Positions 29,971-38,711 of a stretch of DNA of 64,000 nucleotides are shown one piece after another (position 1 is the first letter of the stretch; every line of letters starts with the position of its first letter). Source of the stretch: Mesorhizobium sp. L-2-11 (GTDB taxonomy: Bacteria > Pseudomonadota > Alphaproteobacteria > Rhizobiales > Rhizobiaceae); the NCBI RefSeq assembly GCF_016756595.1, contig NZ_AP023257.1:310001-374000 (forward strand), given 5' to 3'. The position numbers and the translations under genes are program-made. Under the pieces are notes generated by a model that saw only the letters and a program-made list of their open reading frames with translations, did not search any database and had not been told where the DNA came from.

Positions 29971-30717
29971 TTAAACCCCGTAACGTTCGGTGCGGATGAG
30001 GCCTGCCGGAACGCCGGCATCGATCAGCGCCTGGGCGGCGGCCGACACGAAGGCATTCGAGCCGCAGACAAAGGCGAACCTTGGCGGCGCGGGCAGCCGC
30101 AACATCGATTGCTCCATCATCGCGGCATCGACCCGCCGCGAATAGTCCGCCGGGCGCCGGGCCGGCTCGCGGGTCAGCGCCAACACCAGATCGAAGCCGT
30201 CCCGGCGATTGTGGAGGTCGATCAGCTCGTCGCGAAAGATCACCTCGTCCCAGACCCGCGCGGAAAACACCAGTGCCGCGGGCACCGCCGATCTGCGCGC
30301 GGCACGATGGCGGATCATCGCCATCAGCGGCACCACGCCGGACCCGCCGCCGACCAGCAGAAGCGGGCCGCCGTCGCTGTCGGACCAGACGAAGTGGCCG
30401 CCAAGCGGTCCGCGCAACTCGACCTCGTCGCCAACCGCCGCGATATCGTGAAAGAACGGTGAGACCTCGCCGTCATCGAGCCTTTCGATTGCCAGTTCGA
30501 TCGTCTCGCCGGCTTCCGGCGCCGAGGCGATTGAGTAGGAGCGGCGCGCCTGATAGCCGTCCGGCGCCGTCAGCCTGACATCGACATGCTGCCCGGCACG
30601 ATAGGCGAAGGGCCGCGACGGCTGGAGGAAAAAGCTGGTGACGCGCGGCGTGCGCTTTTCGATGCGGGCGATGGTCACCGTCTGCCAGGGCGACTGCGCC
30701 GCCGGCCCGTCGCTCAT
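29971..30717 (-). CDS. FAD/NAD(P)-binding ferredoxin-reductase-type oxidoreductase
   Basis: 248 residues. FNR-type barrel with RAGQHVDVRL and RRSYSIASAP (FAD contacts), then the NAD(P) domain with LVGGGSGVVPLMAMI and FVCGSNAFVSAA. No ferredoxin domain is fused. It starts inside the end of the molybdoenzyme gene (ATGA overlap), so it is the likely redox partner of that enzyme. It converges on the Rieske operon with 13 bp between the stops. The frame stays open upstream through the molybdoenzyme gene, but that part is a shadow. Confidence 0.9.
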   Translation of the reverse strand: MSDGPAAQSPWQTVTIARIEKRTPRVTSFFLQPSRPFAYRAGQHVDVRLTAPDGYQARRSYSIASAPEAGETIELAIERLDDGEVSPFFHDIAAVGDEVELRGPLGGHFVWSDSDGGPLLLVGGGSGVVPLMAMIRHRAARRSAVPAALVFSARVWDEVIFRDELIDLHNRRDGFDLVLALTREPARRPADYSRRVDAAMMEQSMLRLPAPPRFAFVCGSNAFVSAAAQALIDAGVPAGLIRTERYGV

Positions 30718-31322
30718 GGATCGCCCGTATAGCGCTGCTCGCGCCACGGGTCGCCATAGATGTGATAGCCGCGCAGTTCCCAGAAGCCCGGCTCGTCGCG
30801 CTCGGTGAACTGCAGCCCATTCAGCCATTTGGCCGACTTCCAAAAATAGAGATGCGGAACCAGCAGCCGCGCCGGGCCGCCATGGTCCGGCGTGATCGGC
30901 TTGCCCTCGTAAAGCAGCGCCACCATCGCCTTGCCGGCAGTGAGATCCTGCGTCGGCACGTTGGTGGTATAGCCGTCGAAGGACAGCGCAAGTGTGAAGG
31001 CCGTCGGTGGCTCGATGCCGGCATCCGCCAGAATATCGTCGACCAGCACACCTTGCCACGCCGTGTCGAACTTGGTCCACGCGGTGACACAATGGATGTC
31101 GCGCGTCATCTTGGTCAAAGGCAGCGCGTTGAACTCTGTCCAGTTCCACGTCTTGATCGGCCGCGGTCCGTGCTTGAGCGTGAACGACCAGTCCTCGGTG
31201 CGCACACGCGGCGTCGGCCCGGCCGACAGCACCGGAAACCCTTGCTCGAGATACTGCCCCGGCGGGATACGCGCATCCGTGTCGGTGGGGGGCTTTCGCC
31301 CGGAGAAGCCGCGGGTGACCAT
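30714..31322 (-). CDS. sulfite oxidase/YedY-like molybdopterin oxidoreductase
   Basis: About 202 residues, the single oxidoreductase-molybdopterin domain. The Mo-ligating Cys lies in DIHCVTAWTKFDT, preceded by WNWTEFNALP; LLVPHLYFWKSAKWLNGL and GYHIYGDPW are the family's C-terminal motifs. There is no signal peptide, so it is probably cytoplasmic, unlike MsrP/YedY. The start at 31322 (MVTRGFSGRKPPTD) fits the family; upstream in-frame codons to 31421 show no similarity. It is translationally coupled to an FNR-type flavoprotein, and the pair resembles an NAD(P)H-linked oxidoreductase system of unknown substrate. Confidence 0.88.
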   Translation of the reverse strand: MVTRGFSGRKPPTDTDARIPPGQYLEQGFPVLSAGPTPRVRTEDWSFTLKHGPRPIKTWNWTEFNALPLTKMTRDIHCVTAWTKFDTAWQGVLVDDILADAGIEPPTAFTLALSFDGYTTNVPTQDLTAGKAMVALLYEGKPITPDHGGPARLLVPHLYFWKSAKWLNGLQFTERDEPGFWELRGYHIYGDPWREQRYTGDP

Positions 31323-31573
31323 CGGGACAATCCGTTTTGAGCAAAGGTCCAATCGACCGTTGTCAGTTTTCTCGAAGACGCCCGCGCGGGCAACCAGAAT
31401 CTTGGCAACCGCAGAGTCCACAAGACGAGGGAGCGTTGGGGAAGCTTACGAAGATTCAGTTCAGAGAGGGTGGCGGCCGCCCAGATATCACCTGTCAAGG
31501 ACGATGCTGACCGAGCCGTTCGTGCTGATTTCGTGCGCGCCAATCGGTCAACTGGCCAATTGTCGATGCCGAC
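31323..31573. other. intergenic region, no gene recognised
   Basis: About 250 bp upstream of the YedY-like gene. Short open frames exist on both strands, but none has an RBS, a recognisable motif or a plausible length. It should contain the promoter of the YedY/FNR pair; no clear -35/-10 was picked out. Confidence 0.5.
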
Positions 31574-31661
31574 GCTGCCCCTCATCCGCCTGCCGGCACC
31601 TTCTCCCCGTATAGGTACGGTCCCTATACGGGGAGAAGTGCCCGGCAGGGCGACGCCGACC
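31574..31661. repeat. intergenic repeat, family A, with 15-bp perfect hairpin
   Basis: GCCCCTCATCCGCCTGCCGG leads into the perfect stem TTCTCCCCGTATAGG / CCTATACGGGGAGAA (31601-31615 and 31623-31637, 7-nt loop), followed by GTGCCCGGCAGGGCGACG. It is the best-preserved family A copy in the window and may end the transcript of the minus-strand phosphofructokinase gene, whose stop is 85 bp to its right. Confidence 0.8.
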
Positions 31662-31745
31662 TGAAGCGATCATCTTGCAACTTTGACTAATCTCACCGTC
31701 GACCGCAGTTTTGCTGAACCAACCAAGCACCGCCAGAAAGCCGGC

Positions 31746-32912
31746 TCAGACGAACGGCTTTCCGACCTTGTACTTTTCGGGAACCAGCCGCTTCAGATAG
31801 GCCATTCCTGCGTCGGAGAGCTGGTTGGCATCCGGCAGCATGAAATCGTCGGGCATGTGGCGGGTCTTGCCTGCGACGTTTTTCAGCGGCACCTTGTTCA
31901 GCACGGTTTTCTCACCGTCATATTGCAGCGCCACCGAGCCGCCGCCTTGTTCGGCGACAGCGACCGCAAAGACGCCGGCATCGAAAGCTTCCTGCGCATC
32001 GACGGGGTTGATGGCGCCGACATAACCGCGCGGCATGTAGCCGAGCGCGTCGACCCGCGCCCGCTTGCCCGGCAATCCTTCGGCCAGCGCGCGTTCGAGG
32101 GCGGCCGGCAGGTCGCTGCCCGACAGCTTGACGTTGCCATGCGCATCGCGCTCCAGCTTGTCCGGCGGCACGAGACTTTCGACCAGCGCCTTGCCGTCGG
32201 CGGTGCTGACGCCTTCGGAGACTGCGACGATGCAGCGCTTGTGACGATCGAGCCTGGCGCGCACGTCGTCGATGAAGGCCGCAGCCGAGAACGGACGCTC
32301 CGGCACATAGAGGAGATGCGGGCCGCTGTCGGGATCAAGCTGCCATGCGGCGGCGGCGGCGGTGAGGAAACCGGCGTGCCGGCCCATGACGATACCGACA
32401 TAGATGCCCGGCAGAGCACGGAAGTCGAGGTCGACCGAGAGAAAGGCGCCGGCGACGAACTCGGCTGCCGAAATGAAGCCCGGCGTGTGGTCGTTCTCCT
32501 CGAGATCGTTGTCGATGGTTTTCGGCGCATGGACGAAAGCCATCTTGCCACCGGCGGCGTCGGTCAGGATCTGCTGCGTGCCGGACGTGTCGTTGCCGCC
32601 GATGTAGATGAAGGCATCGGCGCTCGCCTTCTTAAGTCCGTTGAGGATGACCTCGCAATAGGCCTCGTCCGGCTTGTCGCGCGTCGAGCCAAGCGCGGCG
32701 CTCGGCGTCGCCGCAATCAACCGCAACCGGTCCTCGGGGATAGCCGAAAGATCGACATAGTTGCCGTCGCGGATGCCGCGCACGCCATGGATGGAGCCCA
32801 AAACCTTGGCGCCGGGATGCCGCCTGCGGATCTCGAGCGTGGCGCCGACCACCGTCTGGTTGATGACGGCGGTCGGACCGCCGCCTTGCGCGATGACAAA
32901 AGTTCCGGACAT
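31746..32912 (-). CDS. pfp: 6-phosphofructokinase, probably pyrophosphate-dependent
   Basis: 388 residues. Phosphorylates fructose 6-phosphate. The donor-site residues point to PPi rather than ATP: the loop is GGND-T (Asp108 where ATP enzymes have Gly, as in GGDG) and the next motif is PKTIDND (Lys131 where ATP enzymes have Gly, as in PGTIDND). Substrate motif MGRHAGFLTAAAA is present. The first position of the loop is Asn instead of the usual Asp (GGND versus GGDD), which is unusual. Stands alone, preceded by a 119-bp gap from the L,D-transpeptidase gene. Confidence 0.9.
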   Translation of the reverse strand: MSGTFVIAQGGGPTAVINQTVVGATLEIRRRHPGAKVLGSIHGVRGIRDGNYVDLSAIPEDRLRLIAATPSAALGSTRDKPDEAYCEVILNGLKKASADAFIYIGGNDTSGTQQILTDAAGGKMAFVHAPKTIDNDLEENDHTPGFISAAEFVAGAFLSVDLDFRALPGIYVGIVMGRHAGFLTAAAAAWQLDPDSGPHLLYVPERPFSAAAFIDDVRARLDRHKRCIVAVSEGVSTADGKALVESLVPPDKLERDAHGNVKLSGSDLPAALERALAEGLPGKRARVDALGYMPRGYVGAINPVDAQEAFDAGVFAVAVAEQGGGSVALQYDGEKTVLNKVPLKNVAGKTRHMPDDFMLPDANQLSDAGMAYLKRLVPEKYKVGKPFV

Positions 32913-33031
32913 GCTTCACGTCTCCCGAGCAGTGGCTTTGCAAGGCACATTCGCCTGTCTTGCGAGATCGCGCAACGGAAGAGTCGAGCGGCCGCGCCAA
33001 CCGCCTCGAGATCAGACGATGACCGGGAGGG

Positions 33032-33799
33032 TCAGACGACGACGACCGGGTTCTTCCTGGAGACGCGGCTGTAGAGGTCGATGATGTCCTGATTGATCAG
33101 GCGAACGCAGCCCGACGACATCGCCTGGCCGATGCTCCACCATTCGGGCGAACCGTGGATGCGGTAGCCGGTGTCCTGGCCGTTCTGGTAGATGTACAGC
33201 GCACGCGCGCCGAGCGGGTTGTCGAGGCCGCCGGGCTGCCCGGCCTGCCATTTCACCAGTTCCGGCTTGCGGGCGATCATCTCGGCCGGCGGCCTCCACG
33301 TCGGCCATTCCTTGCCGTACTGGATGTTGGCGCGGCCGGACCAGCGGAAGCCCTCCTTGCCGATGCCGACGCCGTAGCGGATCGCGTCACCGCCGGGCTG
33401 CACCAGGTAGAGCAGCCGCTCCTGCGAATGGACGACGATGGTGCCCGGCTGCTCGCCGGTCGGGTCGACGACGATCTGGCGGCGGAACTCCGGCTTGATC
33501 TTGAGGTAGGGCACTTCCGGCAGCGTGAAGCCGCCGTCGGTAACGGAGGCATACATCACGCCAGGGCTGGTGATGTTCTTGTCGACGCTGATGCTCGGGC
33601 GGACAGGTGTGATCGCGCCGGTTGTGACCCCGTCGAGTTGCAGCGCCGACAGGTCGAGCGTCTGGCTGCAGCCGGCGACGCCGAGCAGCGCCAGCGCACC
33701 GGCGCCGGACAACACCGTGCGGCGGGAAAGCTGGATTTCGGAAATTTCGATTTCGTCGCCGTCGCACGGCGGCGTCAGACCTTGCGGCAACTCACGCAT
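33032..33799 (-). CDS. L,D-transpeptidase (YkuD domain), exported
   Basis: 255 residues. Forms 3-3 peptidoglycan cross-links or attaches proteins to the wall in the periplasm. The catalytic YkuD motif is HGSPEWWSIGQAMSSGCVRL, containing the His and the SGCVR cysteine. The N-terminus has a twin-arginine-like SRRTVLSGAGALALLGVAGC, which also ends in a lipobox (GVAGC), so it may be a Tat-exported lipoprotein. About 25 residues precede the signal, longer than usual, so a shorter start is possible. Confidence 0.92.
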   Translation of the reverse strand: MRELPQGLTPPCDGDEIEISEIQLSRRTVLSGAGALALLGVAGCSQTLDLSALQLDGVTTGAITPVRPSISVDKNITSPGVMYASVTDGGFTLPEVPYLKIKPEFRRQIVVDPTGEQPGTIVVHSQERLLYLVQPGGDAIRYGVGIGKEGFRWSGRANIQYGKEWPTWRPPAEMIARKPELVKWQAGQPGGLDNPLGARALYIYQNGQDTGYRIHGSPEWWSIGQAMSSGCVRLINQDIIDLYSRVSRKNPVVVV

Positions 33800-33987
33800 C
33801 TACCCAAACCCTACGCTGTCGGCGGGAAACACGGTCCGGCCGGATAGAGCGCATTTTCACCAATCATGGTTGAAAAAGCGTGAAGAACCGTTGCCCAATG
33901 TTAACCAGGGGCATTTTCGATTTTTGCCCCTTTACATCTTTGCGAGCCCAAGGATTTATCCTCTTCTTTGAGCTCAAGGAGACGAAC

Positions 33988-34611
33988 ATGTCCTTCGAAA
34001 ACTGGGCCGCTTTTGCCGCCGCCTCGACGATCCTTCTTGTCATTCCCGGCCCGACAATCCTTCTGGTCGTGTCCTATGCGCTCGGCCAGGGCTGGCGCAC
34101 GGCGCTGCCAATGGCGGTCGGCGTGGCGTTTGGCGATTTTACGGCGATGACGCTGTCGATGCTGGGCATCGGCGCGCTGCTGGCGGCGTCGGCCACCGTG
34201 TTCTCGGTGCTGAAGGTGATCGGCGCCGGCTATTTGATCTATCTCGGCATAAAGCTGTTTCGCGCCGGCGGCACGCTCAAGGCCGAGCCGCGCCTAGACG
34301 CCGTGTCCTCAGCCAAGATGATGGCGCATGCCTGGCTGGTCACCGCGCTCAACCCGAAAAGCATCACCTTCTTCGTCGCCTTCCTGCCGCAGTTCCTCGA
34401 CCGGCACGCCGATTTCTGGACGCAGATGCTGATCTTCGAGGTGACCTTCCTGGCGCTCGCCTTCGCCAATGCCTTCGGTTACGCGCTGATCGCCGCAAGG
34501 GCAAGCAACGTCGTTCGCAACCCGAAGGCGATCCGCATCTTCAACCGCACCGGCGGCACGCTGCTGGTCGGCGCCGGCATCGCCACGGTAGCGATGCGCT
34601 CGGGCAATTGA
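33988..34611 (+). CDS. LysE/RhtB family amino-acid exporter
   Basis: 207 residues, about six membrane helices. Family features are ILLVIPGPTILLVVSYALGQG near the N-terminus and the NPKSITFFVAFLPQFLD motif after the third helix. Inner-membrane efflux of amino acids or their analogues; substrate not predictable. ATG 33988 follows CAAGGAG; an upstream frame to 33880 is not supported. Monocistronic. Confidence 0.92.
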   Translation: MSFENWAAFAAASTILLVIPGPTILLVVSYALGQGWRTALPMAVGVAFGDFTAMTLSMLGIGALLAASATVFSVLKVIGAGYLIYLGIKLFRAGGTLKAEPRLDAVSSAKMMAHAWLVTALNPKSITFFVAFLPQFLDRHADFWTQMLIFEVTFLALAFANAFGYALIAARASNVVRNPKAIRIFNRTGGTLLVGAGIATVAMRSGN

Positions 34612-34745
34612 GGATGTCGGCGGCGTAGCAATGGGACTCGAGCCACGCTGTCTATCTCGTAATTGCCACGGTAACTCGCGGCGGGCTGCCGATTTGTCGG
34701 AGAATTGACCGAAGACGGATCTTGTCTTAAAAACTGCCAAATCAT

Positions 34746-34768
34746 ATTTTTTCGAGATCCGAAAAAAT
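34746..34768. promoter_or_regulatory. candidate operator upstream of xylB
   Basis: ATTTTTTCG-AGATC-CGAAAAAAT, perfect 9-bp arms around 5 bp, ends 21 bp before the xylB ATG. Symmetry and position suggest a repressor site (or a hairpin in the leader). No regulator gene of the xylose pathway is in the window to pair it with. Confidence 0.45.
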
Positions 34769-34789
34769 TAATGGCAATGGGAGGACACC

Positions 34790-36244
34790 ATGTATCTCGG
34801 CCTCGATCTGGGCACGTCGGGCGTCAAGGCGCTGTTGATCGATGCTGGGCAGAGCATCATCGGCTCCGGCCACGCGTCACTCGACGTGTCGCGGCCGCAC
34901 CCCGGCTGGTCGGAGCAGAACCCCGCCGACTGGATCCGCGCCTGCGAGGAAGCGATCGCCGAGCTCAAGGGTTCTCATCCAGAACAGCTCGCCGCCGTCA
35001 AAGGCATCGGCCTCTCCGGCCAGATGCATGGCGCTACATTGCTCGATGCCGGCGACCAGGTGCTACGCCCCTGCATCCTGTGGAACGACACGCGCAGCCA
35101 TGCCGAAGCGGCCAAGCTCGACGCCGATCCGCGTTTTCGCAAGCTGACCGGCAACATCGTCTTCCCCGGTTTCACCGCGCCAAAACTCGTCTGGGTGAAA
35201 AACAACGAGCCGGATATTTTCGCCAAGGTGGCAAAAGTCCTGCTGCCGAAGGATTTCCTGCGGCTCTGGCTTTCCGGCGAGCATATTTCTGAGATGTCGG
35301 ACTCGGCAGGCACGTCGTGGCTGGATGTCGGCAAGCGAGACTGGTCAAACGACCTGCTTTCCGCGACGTCGCTCGATGAAGGGCAGATGCCGTCACTGGT
35401 CGAAGGAACCGAGAAGGCCGGCGCCTTGCGCAGCGAACTGGCCTCGAAATGGGGGATGCAGGCGGGCATCCCGATCGCCGGTGGCGCCGGCGACAATGCG
35501 GCATCGGCTTGCGGCATGGGCACCGTTGCCGCCGGCCAGGCCTTTGTCTCGCTTGGCACGTCAGGCGTGCTGTTTGCCGCCAATGCGTCCTATCTGCCCA
35601 ACCCGGAAAGTGCGGTGCACACATTCTGCCACGCGCTGCCCGACACCTGGCACCAGATGGGCGTCATCCTGTCGGCAACCGATTCGCTCAACTGGCTGTC
35701 GGAGATTTCTGGGAAAGGCGCCGGCGAGCTGACCGCCGAACTCGGCGATACGCTGAAGGCGCCGACCGGCGTGTCGTTCCTGCCCTATCTCTCCGGCGAG
35801 CGCACGCCGCACAATGATTCGGCCATTCGCGGCTCGTTTACCGGGCTTGCGCATGAATCGAGCCGCGCCGTGTTGACCCAGGCAGTGCTGGAGGGCGTGG
35901 CTTTCGCCTTCCGTGACGGTCTCGAAGCCCTGGCCAAGGCCGGCACGACGCTGACGCGGGCGACGGCGATCGGCGGCGGCTCGCGCTCGCATTACTGGCT
36001 GAAGGCAATCGCCACCGCGCTCGGCCTGCCCGTCGACATTCCCGCCGACGGCGATTTCGGCGCCGCCTTCGGTGCAGCCAGACTTGGCCTGATCGCGGCG
36101 ACGGGTGCCGATCCGCTCAGGGTGTGCACGGCGCCGGCCACCGATGCCACCATCGAACCGGTCGCCGCGCTAAGCGACGCCTATGCGGATGCCTATCAGC
36201 GCTACCGCTTGCTATACCCGGCTATCAAGGCGGCGACCGCATGA
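34790..36244 (+). CDS. xylB: xylulokinase
   Basis: 484 residues, FGGY carbohydrate kinase that phosphorylates D-xylulose. Seen: N-terminal phosphate-binding GLDLGTSGVKALLID, xylulose-specific GLSGQMHGATLLD, ILWNDTRSHAEA, the C-terminal PYLSGERTPHND and the adenosine motif AIGGGSRSHYWLKAIA. Length is standard. Separated from xylA by a family B repeat and one opposite-strand gene, so the two xylose genes are not in one simple operon here. Confidence 0.95.
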   Translation: MYLGLDLGTSGVKALLIDAGQSIIGSGHASLDVSRPHPGWSEQNPADWIRACEEAIAELKGSHPEQLAAVKGIGLSGQMHGATLLDAGDQVLRPCILWNDTRSHAEAAKLDADPRFRKLTGNIVFPGFTAPKLVWVKNNEPDIFAKVAKVLLPKDFLRLWLSGEHISEMSDSAGTSWLDVGKRDWSNDLLSATSLDEGQMPSLVEGTEKAGALRSELASKWGMQAGIPIAGGAGDNAASACGMGTVAAGQAFVSLGTSGVLFAANASYLPNPESAVHTFCHALPDTWHQMGVILSATDSLNWLSEISGKGAGELTAELGDTLKAPTGVSFLPYLSGERTPHNDSAIRGSFTGLAHESSRAVLTQAVLEGVAFAFRDGLEALAKAGTTLTRATAIGGGSRSHYWLKAIATALGLPVDIPADGDFGAAFGAARLGLIAATGADPLRVCTAPATDATIEPVAALSDAYADAYQRYRLLYPAIKAATA

Positions 36245-36254
36245 GCCAAGGCTT

Positions 36255-36427
36255 ACCCCCCTCTGGCCTGCCCTCTTGGCCAAAACTTGGCATCTCCCCC
36301 GCAAAGGAGGAGATCGGCAGCGTCGACGGCTATGCCGATCTTGCAGGGGTGGTGATTGGCGAAGGCGGTAAAGCCAGCCAATCTCCCCCCTTGAGGGGGA
36401 GATGCCCGGCAGGGCAGAGGGGGGTGC
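36255..36427. repeat. composite inverted repeat, family B
   Basis: Two inverted arms flank a centre of about 80 bp. The left arm is CCCCCTCTGGCCTGCCCTCT followed by CATCTCCCCCGCAAAGGAGG; the right arm is AATCTCCCCCCTTGAGGGGG followed by AGATGCCCGGCAGGGCAGAG. The left arm carries extra bases (TTGGCCAAAAC). Same architecture at 46047-46203 and 51698-51850. Confidence 0.8.
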
Positions 36428-36453
36428 TTGGCTCCCACTCTGCCGATGTTTCC

Positions 36454-36816
36454 TCACTGTGCCGGGACTTTGTCAAGAAAGCCGATGACGCTTTTCAGGC
36501 GGCCATTCTCGATGACGCCGATGTCGGTGCCTTCGATGACAGAATCAGTGCCGTCCGGCCCGAGATTCCACGAGAAGCGGATCGTGTCGCCAAACCCGTC
36601 CGGCTTGCCCTTCAGCGAGAACCGGAAGCCGGCAAAACGTTTTTGGACACCATCGATGAGCGCGGCGACGCCGTCATGGCCGTCGCCCTGCATGATCGGA
36701 TCGCGGTAGCTGACATCCTCGGTGAACGCCGCCTTGAGCAAGGCTTGCCGGCGCGCGGCGTCGCTTTCGTTCCAGGCGGTGATGTAGTTTTCGGCGATCG
36801 TGTTGAGGTCGGTCAT
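36454..36816 (-). CDS. SnoaL/NTF2-like protein
   Basis: 120 residues with the NTF2-like alpha+beta barrel pattern: an N-terminal helix (LNTIAENYITAWNESDAARR), FTEDVSYRDPIMQGDGHDGV and a C-terminal DIGVIENGRLKSVIGFLDKV. Such proteins are polyketide cyclases, isomerases or small ligand binders; no catalytic role can be assigned. It lies on the minus strand between xylB and xylA. The start at 36816 is chosen over 36927 because the family begins there and GGAGACAG precedes it. Confidence 0.82.
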   Translation of the reverse strand: MTDLNTIAENYITAWNESDAARRQALLKAAFTEDVSYRDPIMQGDGHDGVAALIDGVQKRFAGFRFSLKGKPDGFGDTIRFSWNLGPDGTDSVIEGTDIGVIENGRLKSVIGFLDKVPAQ

Positions 36817-36929
36817 GGTCTGTCTCCGTTGTTGATTGGCTTTGACATGACCCTTTTCATCCAGCGCCAGCGCGAAACCAATTACGCCTGAGGTAATCAG
36901 GACCGATCCATGCGAGAGGAGAGACAATC

Positions 36930-38255
36930 ATGACCAGCGGATTTTTCGGCGACATCCAGAAGATCAAATATGAGGGGCCGGATTCGACCAATCCGCTGGC
37001 CTACCGGTTCTACAATCCCGATGAAATTGTTGCCGGCAAGCGGCTGGAAGACCATCTGCGCTTTGCCGTCGCCTACTGGCATTCGTTCGCCTGGCCGGGC
37101 GGCGATCCGTTCGGCGGCCAGACTTTCGAGCGGCCGTGGTTTGCCAAGGCTGGCGGGGTCGACACGATGGCACTGGCCAAGCTCAAGGCCGATGTCGCCT
37201 TCGACATGTTTGCGCTGCTCGGCGCACCCTACTTCTGCTTCCACGATGCCGATGTGCGGCCGGAAGGAAAAGATTTTTCCGAAAGTGCAGCGCGCCTCGA
37301 CGAGATATCAGATTATTTTGCGGCGAAGATGAAGCAGACCGGCGTCAAGCTGCTTTGGGGCACGGCCAACCTGTTCTCCAATCGCCGCTTCATGGCGGGA
37401 GCCGCCACCAATCCCGACCCGGATGTCTTTGCCTATGCGGCGGCGACGGTGAAGCACTGCATCGACGTCACCAAGCGGCTGAACGGCGAGAACTATGTGC
37501 TGTGGGGCGGCCGCGAGGGCTACGAGACGCTGCTCAACACCGACCTTGCCCGCGAACAGGAACAGGCCGGCCGTTTCCTCAGCCTGGTCGTCGACTACAA
37601 GCACCGGATTGGCTTCACGGGCACCATCCTGATCGAGCCGAAGCCGCAGGAGCCGACCAAGCACCAGTACGACTATGACGTCGCCACCGTGTACGGCTTC
37701 CTGAAACGCTTTGGGCTGGAGAAGGAGGTCAAGCTCAACATCGAGCAGGGCCACGCGATCCTGGCCGGCCATTCCTTCGAGCATGAACTGGCGCTGGCCA
37801 ATGCGCTCGGCATTTTCGGCTCGATCGACATGAACCGCAACGACTACCAGTCGGGCTGGGACACCGACCAGTTCCCCAACAATGTGCCGGAGATGGCGCT
37901 GGCCTACTATCAGGTGCTGCAGGCCGGTGGCTTCAAGTCCGGCGGCACCAATTTCGACGCCAAGCTTAGGCGCCAGTCGCTCGATCCGCAGGACCTTTTG
38001 ATTGGCCATATCGGCGGCATGGATTGCTGCGCGCGCGGCCTCAAGGCCGCCGCCAAAATGGTGGAGGACAAGGCGTTGTCGGAACCGCTGGCCGAGCGCT
38101 ATGCCGGCTGGAATTCGGCCGAGGCCAAGGCGATGCTTGCCGGCAAGCGTACGCTGGAGGAGATCACCGAGCGCGTCGTCAAGGAGAAGATCGAGCCGCA
38201 GCCGAGATCCGGCCGCCAGGAACTGCTCGAGAATATCGTCAACCGGTATGTCTGA
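36930..38255 (+). CDS. xylA: xylose isomerase
   Basis: 441 residues, interconverts D-xylose and D-xylulose. Motifs: [17 protein letters not shown] and [12 protein letters not shown] (catalytic His-Asp), [31 protein letters not shown] (metal ligand Glu and base Lys), [19 protein letters not shown] and [19 protein letters not shown]. Class II length. RBS GAGGAGAGAC upstream. Followed by a GC-rich hairpin. Confidence 0.96.
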   Translation: MTSGFFGDIQKIKYEGPDSTNPLAYRFYNPDEIVAGKRLEDHLRFAVAYWHSFAWPGGDPFGGQTFERPWFAKAGGVDTMALAKLKADVAFDMFALLGAPYFCFHDADVRPEGKDFSESAARLDEISDYFAAKMKQTGVKLLWGTANLFSNRRFMAGAATNPDPDVFAYAAATVKHCIDVTKRLNGENYVLWGGREGYETLLNTDLAREQEQAGRFLSLVVDYKHRIGFTGTILIEPKPQEPTKHQYDYDVATVYGFLKRFGLEKEVKLNIEQGHAILAGHSFEHELALANALGIFGSIDMNRNDYQSGWDTDQFPNNVPEMALAYYQVLQAGGFKSGGTNFDAKLRRQSLDPQDLLIGHIGGMDCCARGLKAAAKMVEDKALSEPLAERYAGWNSAEAKAMLAGKRTLEEITERVVKEKIEPQPRSGRQELLENIVNRYV

Positions 38256-38264
38256 GGTGCCGCA

Positions 38265-38292
38265 CCGGCGGGTCTGTTGACCGACCCGCCGG
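38265..38292 (+). terminator. GC-rich hairpin after xylA
   Basis: CCGGCGGGTC / GACCCGCCGG, a 10-bp perfect stem with an 8-nt loop, 9 bp after the xylA stop. There is no T-run behind it, so termination is plausible but unproven. Confidence 0.5.
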
Positions 38293-38440
38293 CCCGGAAC
38301 AGCTTTGCGCGAGGGCGGAACCGACGACAAGGTTTTGCCTCGCACCGCCCCTCAATCGCCTCGCTCTTGCCTTCAAACAGCCGTCACGAATCTCGTATAT
38401 GTGTTTTGTGGCGGAAACAGAAAGAAGGAGGCGAAACGAT

Positions 38441-38650
38441 ATGCAGCACGAACGCGAAATCGACGCCCTGCTCTCATCTGGCGAGGCCGGATCGATCATC
38501 GACCGGCTTATGGCGCTGCCGCATCCGAAGGATGGCGCGCGCAGTGCAAATGAATGGGATCGCGCGGTCGCCAGCCGCTTCGAGACCCACCTTGCGAGAC
38601 AGATGCGCTCGCAGATCGACGGCAAAAGCGACCGCCGGGACGCTGCCTGA
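38441..38650 (+). CDS. small hypothetical protein
   Basis: 69 residues, not recognised. A strong RBS (AAGGAGG) lies about 10 nt before the ATG. The protein is hydrophilic and charged (HEREIDALLSSGEAGSIIDR near the N-terminus), with no signal or membrane segment, and probably mostly helical. The same frame is open upstream through xylA, but that part is a shadow. A 185-bp gap before it may hold its own promoter. It converges with the CdhR-like regulator gene. Confidence 0.6.
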   Translation: MQHEREIDALLSSGEAGSIIDRLMALPHPKDGARSANEWDRAVASRFETHLARQMRSQIDGKSDRRDAA

Positions 38651-38711
38651 ACCACCTTGGTCCATGCATGTCGTTACCCCAAAACCGCTACGCACTTTTG
38701 GGCGACATGCA

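Noticed and set aside
29971..31344. single 457-codon protein joining the flavin reductase to upstream sequence
   Set aside because: The upstream half is out of frame with the YedY-like gene that covers it; the reductase has its own ATG with an ATGA overlap.
36255..36427. insertion sequence
   Set aside because: No transposase frame and too short; treated as a repeat element.
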